DNA of 64,000 nt from Methanocella_A sp049676595 (GTDB lineage: Archaea > Halobacteriota > Methanocellia > Methanocellales > Methanocellaceae): contig NZ_CP187259.1 in NCBI RefSeq assembly GCF_049676595.1, positions 2,232,001-2,296,000 of the forward strand. Reading direction: 5' to 3'. Numbering within the stretch: the stretch's first letter is position 1; every line of letters begins with the position of its first letter. The notes below the pieces were generated by a model, which was given only the letters and a program-made list of their open reading frames with translations, did not search any database and was not told the origin of the DNA. Made by a program: the position numbers and the translations under genes. Shown piece after piece: positions 24,528-32,542 of the stretch.

Positions 24528-24916
24528 AGCACTACCTCCATCTCTGAGATAAGTGAATTACTCATGATCATCACGTCTTTGATCTCCTGGGGAGTTATCT
24601 CGTCATAGTGTACCCCGACAACGACGGCGCAGTTACAGTCGAACTTTTTGGCCAGAAGTTCGGCCGCATCTTTCGCAATCCGGTCGTCCCGGTGGCCGGG
24701 CATGGTGATGACCGAAGAGCTGGCCAGGCCAGAACAGGTATTTCCTGCCCCGACAGCACCGATGTGGGCCTCGCCACCGGTAATAACGATTAACAAATCA
24801 TTACCTATGCGCCTTGCGGTTAGTTTCAGAGTAAGCCGACCCTTTGTTATTTCCCGGCATACCTCAGAATTCGCTGTCAAGCGAACGCCGGCACGGTCCG
24901 AAGCTCTTGTTGCCAT
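24512..24916 (-). CDS. LpdD-like prenyl-flavin chaperone domain protein
   Basis: A 134-residue protein matching, from memory, the LpdD domain that accompanies UbiD/UbiX systems. Blocks are LKLTARRIGNDLLIVITGGEAHIGAVG and VITMPGHRDDRIAKDAAELL. The neighbouring UbiX gene overlaps its 3' end, and its start overlaps the HD gene's stop as TGATG. Together they form a tight HD-lpdD-ubiX operon. A role in handling or delivering prenyl-FMN is inferred from linkage; the biochemistry is not read from sequence. Confidence 0.72.
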   Translation of the reverse strand: MATRASDRAGVRLTANSEVCREITKGRLTLKLTARRIGNDLLIVITGGEAHIGAVGAGNTCSGLASSSVITMPGHRDDRIAKDAAELLAKKFDCNCAVVVGVHYDEITPQEIKDVMIMSNSLISEMEVVLRTAE

Positions 24917-26106
24917 CAGGCAACCTCTAACTTACTCTGCTTCGGTACCTTCTCCACGTTGAAGTAGTCCTTCGCGATCTGGCCCACCTTCTCCCGGTAT
25001 TCCGGCAGCGTGTAGACGCCCATACGCCAGTCGTCGGTGTACGAGTTCTCCATGATCCGGGCCAGGTTGGAGACACTGTCGAGGTACTTCAGCTGATCGT
25101 TCTCTGTGAGCACTTTCATGTTGCGCTCCTTGAACTCCGGCACCCGGGGGATGTCGACGAGGACGTAGCCCCTGTCGATACCCGCGAGCCTGGCGATTTC
25201 CACCTCTGCATCCCGGTGCACGTTGGTGTACCGCACGATGCTCCGGTCGACGGATTCGAAGCCTACGTACAGGGCCCGCTTGAACAGCTCGCGCTGGTTC
25301 AGCCGGCGGATGATCTCTCCCGGGTAGCCGGCCATGCTTCGCATCTTGACATTGAGCTCGTAGTCGTCCATGAGCTGCAGCTCGAAGGGGTTGATCAACC
25401 CCGAATCGATGGCTGTTTCGAGCGCGTTGACGAACATGGCACCTGCGATGCGCCCTACATGGTGATTATAGACCGAGGGATACATGAGGAACCGGGACAT
25501 GAGCAGAGCTTCGGCCGATTTCAGCCCGCGCTGGTACAGCACCAGCGAATTATCCCTGAAGCCCAGGTGGCGGAGCAGGTGCTCGACGTCGACGATACCG
25601 TAGGATACCCCGGTGTAGTATGCATCCCGGAGGATGTAGTCCATCCGGTCCACGTCCAGCGTCCCGTTCACGATCTGGCTGATCCGGGTCTCGCCTTTGA
25701 TGTGAGAGGCGATGGTAGCCGGTTTCATGCCCTGCTCTTCCAGGATGGAGGCGATCTCCGGCCGGTCCAGCAGGAACTTGACGTCTGCGTGATCCCGCCG
25801 GGTATACCGCTCGAGTACGTTCTCGCAGTCGTGAGAATACGGGCCGTGCCCCACGTCATGCAGCAGGGCGGCGACTTCGATCTCAGCCTTCTCCTGCTCG
25901 TCGAGATCTGCGGCGAGCCTGCCGGCCAGGTAGTACGTGCCGAGCGAGTGCTCGAACCTCGTGTGGTTGGCACCCGGATACGCCAGGTTAGTCCATCCGA
26001 GCTGTTTGACGTCACGCAGGCGCTGGACGATCTTCGTGTCCAGCAGCTTCTCGATGGAAGGCAGTATCTCTATATAACCGTGGATCGGGTCACGTATTGG
26101 GCTCAC
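24916..26106 (-). CDS. HD-domain phosphohydrolase (dNTPase-like)
   Basis: A 396-residue COG1078-type HD protein. It begins SPIRDPIHGYIEI, then has the metal ligands in NHTRFEHSLGTYYL and the HD pair in LLHDVGHGPYSHDCE near residue 83. Family members act on deoxynucleoside triphosphates or other phosphoesters; no substrate can be assigned. The GTG start at 26106 lies about 27 bases after a TATA box (AATATATACT), so the mRNA should be leaderless. First gene of the HD-lpdD-ubiX operon, divergent from cofD with 129 bases between. Confidence 0.88.
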   Translation of the reverse strand: MSPIRDPIHGYIEILPSIEKLLDTKIVQRLRDVKQLGWTNLAYPGANHTRFEHSLGTYYLAGRLAADLDEQEKAEIEVAALLHDVGHGPYSHDCENVLERYTRRDHADVKFLLDRPEIASILEEQGMKPATIASHIKGETRISQIVNGTLDVDRMDYILRDAYYTGVSYGIVDVEHLLRHLGFRDNSLVLYQRGLKSAEALLMSRFLMYPSVYNHHVGRIAGAMFVNALETAIDSGLINPFELQLMDDYELNVKMRSMAGYPGEIIRRLNQRELFKRALYVGFESVDRSIVRYTNVHRDAEVEIARLAGIDRGYVLVDIPRVPEFKERNMKVLTENDQLKYLDSVSNLARIMENSYTDDWRMGVYTLPEYREKVGQIAKDYFNVEKVPKQSKLEVA

Positions 26107-26235
26107 ATGCTAAAATTGACGCTGATAGTATATATTGATTTCAAGCCAGAGAGCACATATTTCGAGACTACCATGCATCATCAGACAACTGTTGCAGGAT
26201 ATAGTATTATTACCCTTGCCACCAATTAACAAGCA

Positions 26236-27129
26236 ATGTTCACGGTTTTATCAGGTGGTACTGGCACCCCCAAGCTGCTCCGGGGCTTCAAGGACAGCGA
26301 AGATCTGGCCGTCGTCGTCAACACGGCTGAAGATATCTACGCTTCGGGCAATAAAATCACCCCGGACATCGACTCGGTCATCTACACCATCGCCGGTGTG
26401 ATCGATGATGAGAAGTGGTGGGGTATTCGGGGAGATACTTTCAACACCTACAATGCCCTCAAGGCAATGGGGCACTATGAAGAGCTGATGATCGGCGATA
26501 AGGACAGAGCTACACACATCATCAGAACCGAGCTGCTGCGGTACGGGAGCACCCTGACCGAGGCAACTCTGGAGTTGTGCGACGAGTTCGAGATCAAGAC
26601 CAGAGTACTGCCCATGAGCGAGGAAGACGTGACCACAGTCGTTTCCACGCCCGAAGGAGACATGCACTTCCAGGACTTCTGGATCACCTTCAGGGGAGAG
26701 CCTGAAGTAAAGGATGTCAGGCTGCTGGGCGCACTGAAGCCCACAGACGAAGTCATGGACGTGCTGGGCATGTCGGAAAACATCATCATCGGCCCAAGCA
26801 ACCCGATCACCAGCATCGGCCCAATTCTTGCCCTCGAGGGTGTCAAGGATGCACTGCAGGTCAAGTTTGTGGTAGCCGTCAGCCCGTTCATAGGGGACAA
26901 GCCCATCAGCGGCCCCGCTGCCAAGCTGATGAAGGCTAAAGGCTTCGAGCCGTCCACCCGGGGTGTAGCGGAGTGCTACAAGGACGTCGTAGATGTGTTC
27001 ATCATGGACCAGCGGGACAATACGGACCTGTCAGGCTACGACTTCGAGGTAGACAAGTTCGACACCTTGATGACTAATACAGAGAAGAGCAAGGCGCTTG
27101 CGGATTTTGTGCTGAGCAAGTGCGTCTGA
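26236..27129 (+). CDS. cofD: CofD, 2-phospho-L-lactate transferase of F420 synthesis
   Basis: A 297-residue CofD-family enzyme, transferring the phospholactyl or related group to Fo to make the F420 precursor. It starts FTVLSGGTGTPKLLRGF, the nucleotide-binding loop, and has GDTFNTYNALKAMG and GPSNPITSIGPILAL, all typical. F420 is the main hydride carrier of methanogens, in line with the suggested organism. A TATA-like GATATAGTAT about 32 bases upstream predicts a leaderless mRNA. Stands alone; followed by repeat R3. Confidence 0.95.
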   Translation: MFTVLSGGTGTPKLLRGFKDSEDLAVVVNTAEDIYASGNKITPDIDSVIYTIAGVIDDEKWWGIRGDTFNTYNALKAMGHYEELMIGDKDRATHIIRTELLRYGSTLTEATLELCDEFEIKTRVLPMSEEDVTTVVSTPEGDMHFQDFWITFRGEPEVKDVRLLGALKPTDEVMDVLGMSENIIIGPSNPITSIGPILALEGVKDALQVKFVVAVSPFIGDKPISGPAAKLMKAKGFEPSTRGVAECYKDVVDVFIMDQRDNTDLSGYDFEVDKFDTLMTNTEKSKALADFVLSKCV

Positions 27130-27175
27130 TTGAATAGATAAGCTCGACGCCAGGCAGCCTTGTATGTAATTCGCA

Positions 27176-27252
27176 AAGGCGCAAGAACGCAGAGACGCAA
27201 AGTAATAACAGGAAAAACTTTGCGCCTTTGCGTCTCTGCGTCCTTGCGCCTT
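27176..27252. repeat. short hairpin repeat, family R3
   Basis: AAGGCGCAAG(A)ACGCAGAG at 27176 onward pairs with its complement ending 27252. The arms are 27 bases with a single mismatch, around a loop of about 23 bases. The arm is a quasi-tandem of CGCAAAG/CGCAGAGA units. It lies in the gap after cofD. Similar strings occur in unrelated prokaryote genomes (memory, unchecked). Confidence 0.85.
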
Positions 27253-27351
27253 AAAATCGAGGCCTCCCGGGGCCGAGAATCAGTTACGTTTTCGCTCTGC
27301 ATGCCCTGCTATCCGTCAAACTTTTTATACTATCCTGCCCATCTCAAAATC

Positions 27352-27873
27352 ATGCCTAAGTATGCCGTAGTGATATGTCCTGCCTGCAGAAACCCGTTCA
27401 TCATCGAGCCCGGGCCGAAGACAGTTTCATGTCGCTACTGTAACAAGAAGCACGAGACTAAGGGCCTCAGAGTCTTTTTGGCCACTGACGACTTTAAGCA
27501 GGCGCAGACCATGAGGGGTTCTATCAACGCCCACATCTGCGGCGATCCGACCTTCGACGAAGGGGTATCATGCGGAGCATTTGACAAAGAAGTCGCTGCG
27601 GATATTGAGGATGAGCGGTTTATCGAGGATAAGCGCCTGGTCGAAGAGAAAATGAGGGAAGAGGCTAAGCAGACCCGGACAAAGGGGCAGCAGGCTATCC
27701 TGACTGATACGTTCGGTGAACTCGGAGCCGGCGGAGACGTCTCGATCGACGAGTACTGGACGATCGTATCCGCCCAGGGCATCACCCGGAAAAAGTTTGA
27801 TACGTGGATCGAGAAGATGCTGGAAACCGGTGTTGCCTACTCGCCCCGCCACGGGTACCTGAGAAAAGGCTGA
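27352..27873 (+). CDS. DUF1922-like zinc ribbon fused to a winged-helix-like domain
   Basis: A 173-residue protein. The N-terminal ribbon has two CxxC knuckles (CPAC near residue 9, CRYC near 28) and continues with RVFLATDDFKQAQ, which recalls the small archaeal DUF1922 fold. A charged helical linker (EDERFIEDKRLVEEKMREEAKQ) leads to a C-terminal part (DEYWTIVSAQGITRKKFDTWIEKMLETGVAYSPRHGYL) that looks like a winged helix of MCM/Cdc6 type. A TATA box (TTTTTATAC, 27322-27330) just upstream makes the mRNA leaderless at ATG 27352. Nucleic-acid binding is likely; function unknown. Confidence 0.75.
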   Translation: MPKYAVVICPACRNPFIIEPGPKTVSCRYCNKKHETKGLRVFLATDDFKQAQTMRGSINAHICGDPTFDEGVSCGAFDKEVAADIEDERFIEDKRLVEEKMREEAKQTRTKGQQAILTDTFGELGAGGDVSIDEYWTIVSAQGITRKKFDTWIEKMLETGVAYSPRHGYLRKG

Positions 27874-27943
27874 AAGAAAAAATCAGTACAGGGCACCGAT
27901 TTTTCTCTCAGTGCCCGACAGTTGCAATATATCTGACAGCCCG

Positions 27944-29239
27944 TTAAACCGTAGCATTGGCTGGTTTAGACGGACCCTTGCTCATCATTTTATAGGCCTG
28001 GGTCATCGCGATCGGAGTAATTACTGTCGTGACCACGACCATCAGCACGACGGCTGAGAACACGTCGTTCGAGAAAATCCCGGACGAAGCGCCGATACCC
28101 GCGATGATCAGACCGACTTCGCCTCTCGACATCATGCCAAGGCCGACGATGACAGCTTCTCTTGGGTTCCGGGTCATGATCCAGACCGGGAGACCGCAGC
28201 CTACGATTTTACCGACCATTGCCAGGACAATCAGGATGGCTGCGAAGATCAGAGAATCCTTAGTCAGGCCGGTCAGGTTGACCAGGGTGCCTGTCACTAC
28301 GAAGAACAGCGGCGCCATGATGAAGTTCATCTTCTCCGCGACTTCCTGGATGGTGTCGAGGATCTTGGTCTCTGCAACCGACATGCCGGCAGCAAAAGCG
28401 CCGAGGATCGGAGCAAGGCCAGCCATACCGGCTACGTATGCGAACCCGAAGCACATGGCGAGAGCCGAAACTTCCTGCGTACCATCGCACCGGATGGCGC
28501 AGTGCTTACCTGGCTTGTGAGGGGTCCGGAGCTTGCCTTCTTCATTGTATACCTCGCAGTTTTTCCTCGGGCATAACTTGTCGATGATCTTTGCGATGAC
28601 GAATACGCCGAAGAGAGTCATGCCGAGCCAGAAGCCGATGGAAAGGCCGGCAGTCCATACGATGGACATGATATCCAGGGAGCCGCTTCTCACCAGGCCG
28701 AGGACAATGGCGAGGACGATCAGGCCGAGCACGTCATCGATGACGGCAGCGCTGATCAGGACGTTGCTTTCCCGGGTCTTCATCTTGCCGATGTCTTTCA
28801 GGACTTTGACGGTGATCGCAATACTGGTTGCAGTTAGCGCAGCACCGACAAGCAGGGCTTCCTGCTGGGGGTATCCCCAGTAGATGACCAGTCCGTAGCC
28901 CAGGACGAAAGGTACGACAACGCCGCCGATGGCTACGATCGTCGCCAGCACCCCGCTTTTTCGGAAGTCGGCGAACCGGGTTTCGAGGCCTACCAGGAAG
29001 AGAAGCATCACTGCCCCGAGCTCGGCAAACACGTATACTACTTCGTTGATTACTATCAGGTGCGTGCCAAAAAGGACAAATCCGCCCAGCAGCGTCGGTG
29101 CCAGCAGTACGCCGGCCAGCAGTTCGCCGACAACGGCAGCTACATTGAACCGCCTGGCGATTTCCCCTCCGATTTTAGCCCCAATTAACAATAGGCACAG
29201 ACTAAGTAAGGTCTCAAGGACTACGATTTCTCCTTCCAT
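27944..29239 (-). CDS. cation:proton antiporter (CPA2/NapA-Kef type) with a cysteine-rich loop
   Basis: A CPA2-type Na+ or K+/H+ antiporter, about twelve helices and 431 residues from ATG 29239. That start agrees with a TATA box near 29290 and a GGAAGAGAGG ribosome site. Family motifs include LGAVMLLFLVGLE and LISAAVIDDVLGLIVLA with the ion-binding aspartates. Between two helices lies an unusual loop holding LCPRKNC and HCAIRC, four cysteines and histidines that could bind a metal or sense redox state. No TrkA/RCK domain follows. It opens the cation island and is divergent from the next antiporter. Confidence 0.88.
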   Translation of the reverse strand: MEGEIVVLETLLSLCLLLIGAKIGGEIARRFNVAAVVGELLAGVLLAPTLLGGFVLFGTHLIVINEVVYVFAELGAVMLLFLVGLETRFADFRKSGVLATIVAIGGVVVPFVLGYGLVIYWGYPQQEALLVGAALTATSIAITVKVLKDIGKMKTRESNVLISAAVIDDVLGLIVLAIVLGLVRSGSLDIMSIVWTAGLSIGFWLGMTLFGVFVIAKIIDKLCPRKNCEVYNEEGKLRTPHKPGKHCAIRCDGTQEVSALAMCFGFAYVAGMAGLAPILGAFAAGMSVAETKILDTIQEVAEKMNFIMAPLFFVVTGTLVNLTGLTKDSLIFAAILIVLAMVGKIVGCGLPVWIMTRNPREAVIVGLGMMSRGEVGLIIAGIGASSGIFSNDVFSAVVLMVVVTTVITPIAMTQAYKMMSKGPSKPANATV

Positions 29240-29305
29240 CCTCTCTTCCACCGAATATTTTGTTAAATGCTTGCTTATTGTCATATTTAAACATTGCCCA
29301 CGTGG

Positions 29306-29325
29306 CCGGGTAGTCAGTTACCCGG
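29306..29325. promoter_or_regulatory. inverted repeat in the divergent antiporter promoter region
   Basis: CCGGGTA-gtcagt-TACCCGG forms perfect 7-bp arms, 15-20 bases upstream of the TATA box of the minus-strand antiporter gene. Its position suits an operator. The rest of the 275-base divergent gap shows no gene; the plus-strand gene has a GGTGA site at 29505-29509. Confidence 0.4.
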
Positions 29326-29514
29326 GCGCCTGCCGGGCTGATTTTCATGACAGCCCCGGATTTGGCGTTAACGGTATGATCGGCACGTTTTTATAGGATT
29401 ATTATAAAACACCCATACCATCACGGACGATCTGCCTGGAAGCCCCTAAAACGGCATACCTCGATTATCCCCAATCGCTTACCAGAACGATGTCGCCTAT
29501 GAATGGTGAAACGA

Positions 29515-30795
29515 ATGGATATAACACCCGCGATTCTCGCTGTCGGACTACTCGTGTTTCTCGCCCACCTGTTCACAGGCATCTTTAGCAGGACCCGTAT
29601 CCCGGACGTGCTGCTGCTCATGCTTATCGGGCTTGCGATAGGCCCGCTGCTCAACCTCGCGACACCTGCAGAATTCGGGGTGCTGGGACCGCTGTTCACC
29701 ACGATCACGCTGGTCGTAATACTGTTCCAGGGCGGCTTAGACCTCAAGCTGGACGTACTTTACAGATCCCTTCGAGGTTCAGTGTTCCTCACGGTGGCCA
29801 ACTTCGTCGTCACCATGGTTGTCGTTGGGCTGCTCTCGATGGTTATGGCGGGGATGGACGTTTTAAGCGCTTTTACCCTTGGTGCCATACTGGGAGGCAC
29901 GTCCTCTGCGGTCGTCATACCGATGGTCCGGCAGCTCGCCATGAAAGAGGAGAGCAAAACCATCCTGTTCCTGGAGTCCGCCCTGAGCGACGTGCTGTGT
30001 ATAGTCGTGGCTATCGCGCTGATGGAATCGCTGAAGTACGGCATGTTCAACCCGACGCAGATCGGCGTCGAGATCGTCGCCTCTTTCCTGATCGCATCCT
30101 TGCTCGGCATGATCGGAGCCTTAGGCTGGTCGCTCCTGCTAAACCGCATCCGCGCGCTGGAAAATTCTATCTTCCTCACACCGGCGTTCGTCTTCGTCAT
30201 CTATGGTATTGCCGAAATCCTGGGGTACAGCGGAGCAATTGCAGCGCTGGCTTTCGGCATCGTGCTGGGGAACGCTGACATGTTCAGCCGCGCCTTTGCC
30301 GGAGCACACCTGAGGATTATGCCTGTTTCCCTGAACAACACGGAGAAAATTTTCTTTTCCGAAGTGGTCTTTCTCCTGAAGACGTTTTTCTTTGTCTACA
30401 TAGGCCTGTCGATCATTCTTTCGAACGTGACACTGATGGTCGTAGGACTGATACTTACCCTGATCATCTTCTACATACGCGTACCTACGGTGTGGATTTC
30501 CCTGCCCAGGAAAACTCCGGCGGCCGACGCCGCCATATCCGCGGTGATGGTCCCGAAAGGGCTGGCAGCAGCAGTCCTGGCCTCGATCCCCCTGCAGATG
30601 GGCCTGGCATCCGGCGAGCTGATCCAGTGTATCACATATGCGGTGATATTGTTCAGCATCGTGCTCAACTCGATCCTGGTATTCCTGCTTGAAAAAACGC
30701 CCCTGGCAAACTTTTACGGCTGGGTGTTCTCCGGCTTCGGAAAAGAGAAAAGCGAACCTGAAGAGGCCTCTCAAGCCACTGTTGCCGGCGGATAA
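29515..30795 (+). CDS. cation:proton antiporter (CPA family), no RCK domain
   Basis: A 426-residue antiporter with about twelve helices. Motifs are RTRIPDVLLLMLIGLAIGP, VILFQGGLDLK, and LFLESALSDVLCIVVAIAL, carrying the conserved aspartate. ATG 29515 is chosen over 29503 because GGTGA ends six bases before it. The C-terminal tail is short and charged. It belongs to the NhaP/Kef-like membrane group; the ion (Na+ or K+) is unclear. It converges on trkH1, eight bases away. Confidence 0.88.
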   Translation: MDITPAILAVGLLVFLAHLFTGIFSRTRIPDVLLLMLIGLAIGPLLNLATPAEFGVLGPLFTTITLVVILFQGGLDLKLDVLYRSLRGSVFLTVANFVVTMVVVGLLSMVMAGMDVLSAFTLGAILGGTSSAVVIPMVRQLAMKEESKTILFLESALSDVLCIVVAIALMESLKYGMFNPTQIGVEIVASFLIASLLGMIGALGWSLLLNRIRALENSIFLTPAFVFVIYGIAEILGYSGAIAALAFGIVLGNADMFSRAFAGAHLRIMPVSLNNTEKIFFSEVVFLLKTFFFVYIGLSIILSNVTLMVVGLILTLIIFYIRVPTVWISLPRKTPAADAAISAVMVPKGLAAAVLASIPLQMGLASGELIQCITYAVILFSIVLNSILVFLLEKTPLANFYGWVFSGFGKEKSEPEEASQATVAGG

Positions 30796-30802
30796 GGCGA
30801 AC

Positions 30803-32311
30803 CTATACTTTGAACCCTTTGAACAGGTACCGCAAGAGCAGTACGACAGGGATGATCTCAAGCCGGCCAAGCCACATGTTAGTCATCAGCAGTATCTTCC
30901 CTAAGCTGCCCATAGCCGGGTTGATCAGGTCGTTCTGAATGCCGACGTTGCCCTGAGCCGAGCATACGGCAAAGACAACCTGACTTAGACCATACTTCGG
31001 GTCCACGAAGTGAGAAAGTACCATAATGCTGATCAAGATGGCGATCAGGTACAGCAGGGAGATTAAGGCAGCTTCGGACAGCTCTTTGGTGACCACGTCG
31101 TCTTCAATCCGCTTGTTGCCGATCTTGATCGTGACGATAGCGTTCCTCGGGAGCAGGGTCCGCTTCATCCACAGCCTGATCTCGGTTGCCAGAAACATGG
31201 CTCTGGACACCTTCAGCCCGCCTGAAGTTGACCCGGCACAGCCACCTATGATCGCTATTAAAGACATGATTAGCAGGGATGTATAGGACCAGTCCGACAG
31301 GTTACTTGTCTGTAAGCCGGTGGTCGTCAGGCAGGAGGTGAACAGAAAAATGCTGTGGCGGAAGGTGGTGAAAAATTCGCCCATGTGATAATAATTTTCT
31401 ACTGTGACTAGAATTACTCCGACGATAATAATGAGGAAATAGGTTTTGACTTCCGCATCGAGGTTCAGCAAGCTTTTCGGGCTCTTGACAGACTTATAGA
31501 TAAAGACAAAGGGAAGGCCACCCAGGATCATCACGATCATCGTGGCGATTTCGATGGGGAAGCTATCATAGTGGGCGATGCTGTCCGAGTAAACGGAAAA
31601 GCCGCCCGTGCCGATCGAGGTCATGCTGTGGTTGATCGAGTCCCAGAGAGGCATTCCTGCCAGCATCATCAGGAAGACCCCGCCTGCGGTCAGGGCGAAG
31701 TAGAGGAACCAGATCATGTTGATCGTTGACCTGATGCTGGGCTTGATCTTGTCTTTTCTTGCCTCCGACTGGTACATGAGGTAAGTGCTGGTGCCCGGCC
31801 TGATGAGTATGGTGACTACAAGCAGGATGACACCGATGCCGCCGATCCACTCGGTGACGCTGCGGAAGAGCTGGATCGAGTGGCTTGAGTGTTCAGGGTA
31901 AGGTATCATGCTCATACCGGTGCAGGTCCAGCCCGAGATCGACTCGAAGCAGGCGTCGATCAGCGTCATATGCTCGATCATGAGGAAAGGAAAAACACTG
32001 ATAGCCGGCACCGCGAGGTAGGCAATAGCTGCGACCAGCATGGCGTGCCGGAGCTCCAGCTCTTCCGACCTGGGAAAGATGATTTTTAAGACGATTGTCA
32101 AAGCTCCGCTAACTATGAAGGCTAATGAAAATCCAGGTACTGCATAACCCTCGCCCAGGAGGGCCGCGATGACGACCATCATCGCCATCAGGATAGAGGT
32201 AACTGCGAAGAGTCCGGTCAGGTTGCTCAGGATAATGCTGATATGCCTCCGGGACACCAGCCGATTTTCAGTTAATCCCCGCTGAGAATTTATACCGGAT
32301 GCGAGCGACAA
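30803..32311 (-). CDS. trkH: TrkH potassium transporter membrane subunit 1
   Basis: A 502-residue TrkH/KtrB-type K+ uptake channel. The four pore-loop repeats can be seen in FESISGWTCTGMSMI, SMTSIGTGGFSVYS, LTTTGLQTSN and CSAQGNVGIQNDL; each carries the selectivity glycine. Start is TTG 32311 after a GGTGAGGAG ribosome site, a start shared with trkH2. It needs a TrkA partner, present at 34005. Its promoter (TATA near 32431) gives a leader of about 90 bases with a striking predicted fold (32312-32404), so this copy is probably controlled separately from trkA-trkH2. Confidence 0.93.
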   Translation of the reverse strand: MSLASGINSQRGLTENRLVSRRHISIILSNLTGLFAVTSILMAMMVVIAALLGEGYAVPGFSLAFIVSGALTIVLKIIFPRSEELELRHAMLVAAIAYLAVPAISVFPFLMIEHMTLIDACFESISGWTCTGMSMIPYPEHSSHSIQLFRSVTEWIGGIGVILLVVTILIRPGTSTYLMYQSEARKDKIKPSIRSTINMIWFLYFALTAGGVFLMMLAGMPLWDSINHSMTSIGTGGFSVYSDSIAHYDSFPIEIATMIVMILGGLPFVFIYKSVKSPKSLLNLDAEVKTYFLIIIVGVILVTVENYYHMGEFFTTFRHSIFLFTSCLTTTGLQTSNLSDWSYTSLLIMSLIAIIGGCAGSTSGGLKVSRAMFLATEIRLWMKRTLLPRNAIVTIKIGNKRIEDDVVTKELSEAALISLLYLIAILISIMVLSHFVDPKYGLSQVVFAVCSAQGNVGIQNDLINPAMGSLGKILLMTNMWLGRLEIIPVVLLLRYLFKGFKV

Positions 32312-32404
32312 GGTTACTCCTCACCACAGTATATGGAATCGAGGTCGAAATTGGCTAAACCGTCAACCCCAGTATTGTTACTGGTTTAATTAGCATATAC
32401 TGGC
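32312..32404 (-). ncRNA. structured 5' leader of trkH1, riboswitch-like
   Basis: Reading the minus strand from the predicted start near 32404: helix P1 CAGTATATG (32402-32394) pairs with CATATACTG (32335-32327), nine of nine. Inside are P2, CCAGTA-acaa-TACTGG (32384-32369), and P3, GGTTGA with TCGACC, itself holding GGT-tta-GCC. The three-way junction is followed directly by the ribosome site GGTGAGGAG and the TTG start. CCAGTA and TACTG each occur twice, so P1 and P2 strands can swap partners. The TATA box TTTATAC at 32434-32428 places the start at the foot of P1. Ligand unknown; this is a prediction from sequence. Confidence 0.55.
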
Positions 32405-32542
32405 ATTTTTACCTTGCAGGCTACACGTATAAATACTAATGGGCGGTAGTGATTGTCCTTATATTTAAATGTGGCGATCGATAGTATTATCAAACGCTGA
32501 ACAGATAAGGTTTTACCGCAAAATGTCAGGTAAGTAGAAAAA

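Noticed and set aside
30139..30870. 243-codon minus-strand frame over the antiporter gene
   Set aside because: Antisense shadow rich in Cys/His/Gln without hydrophobic or domain pattern.
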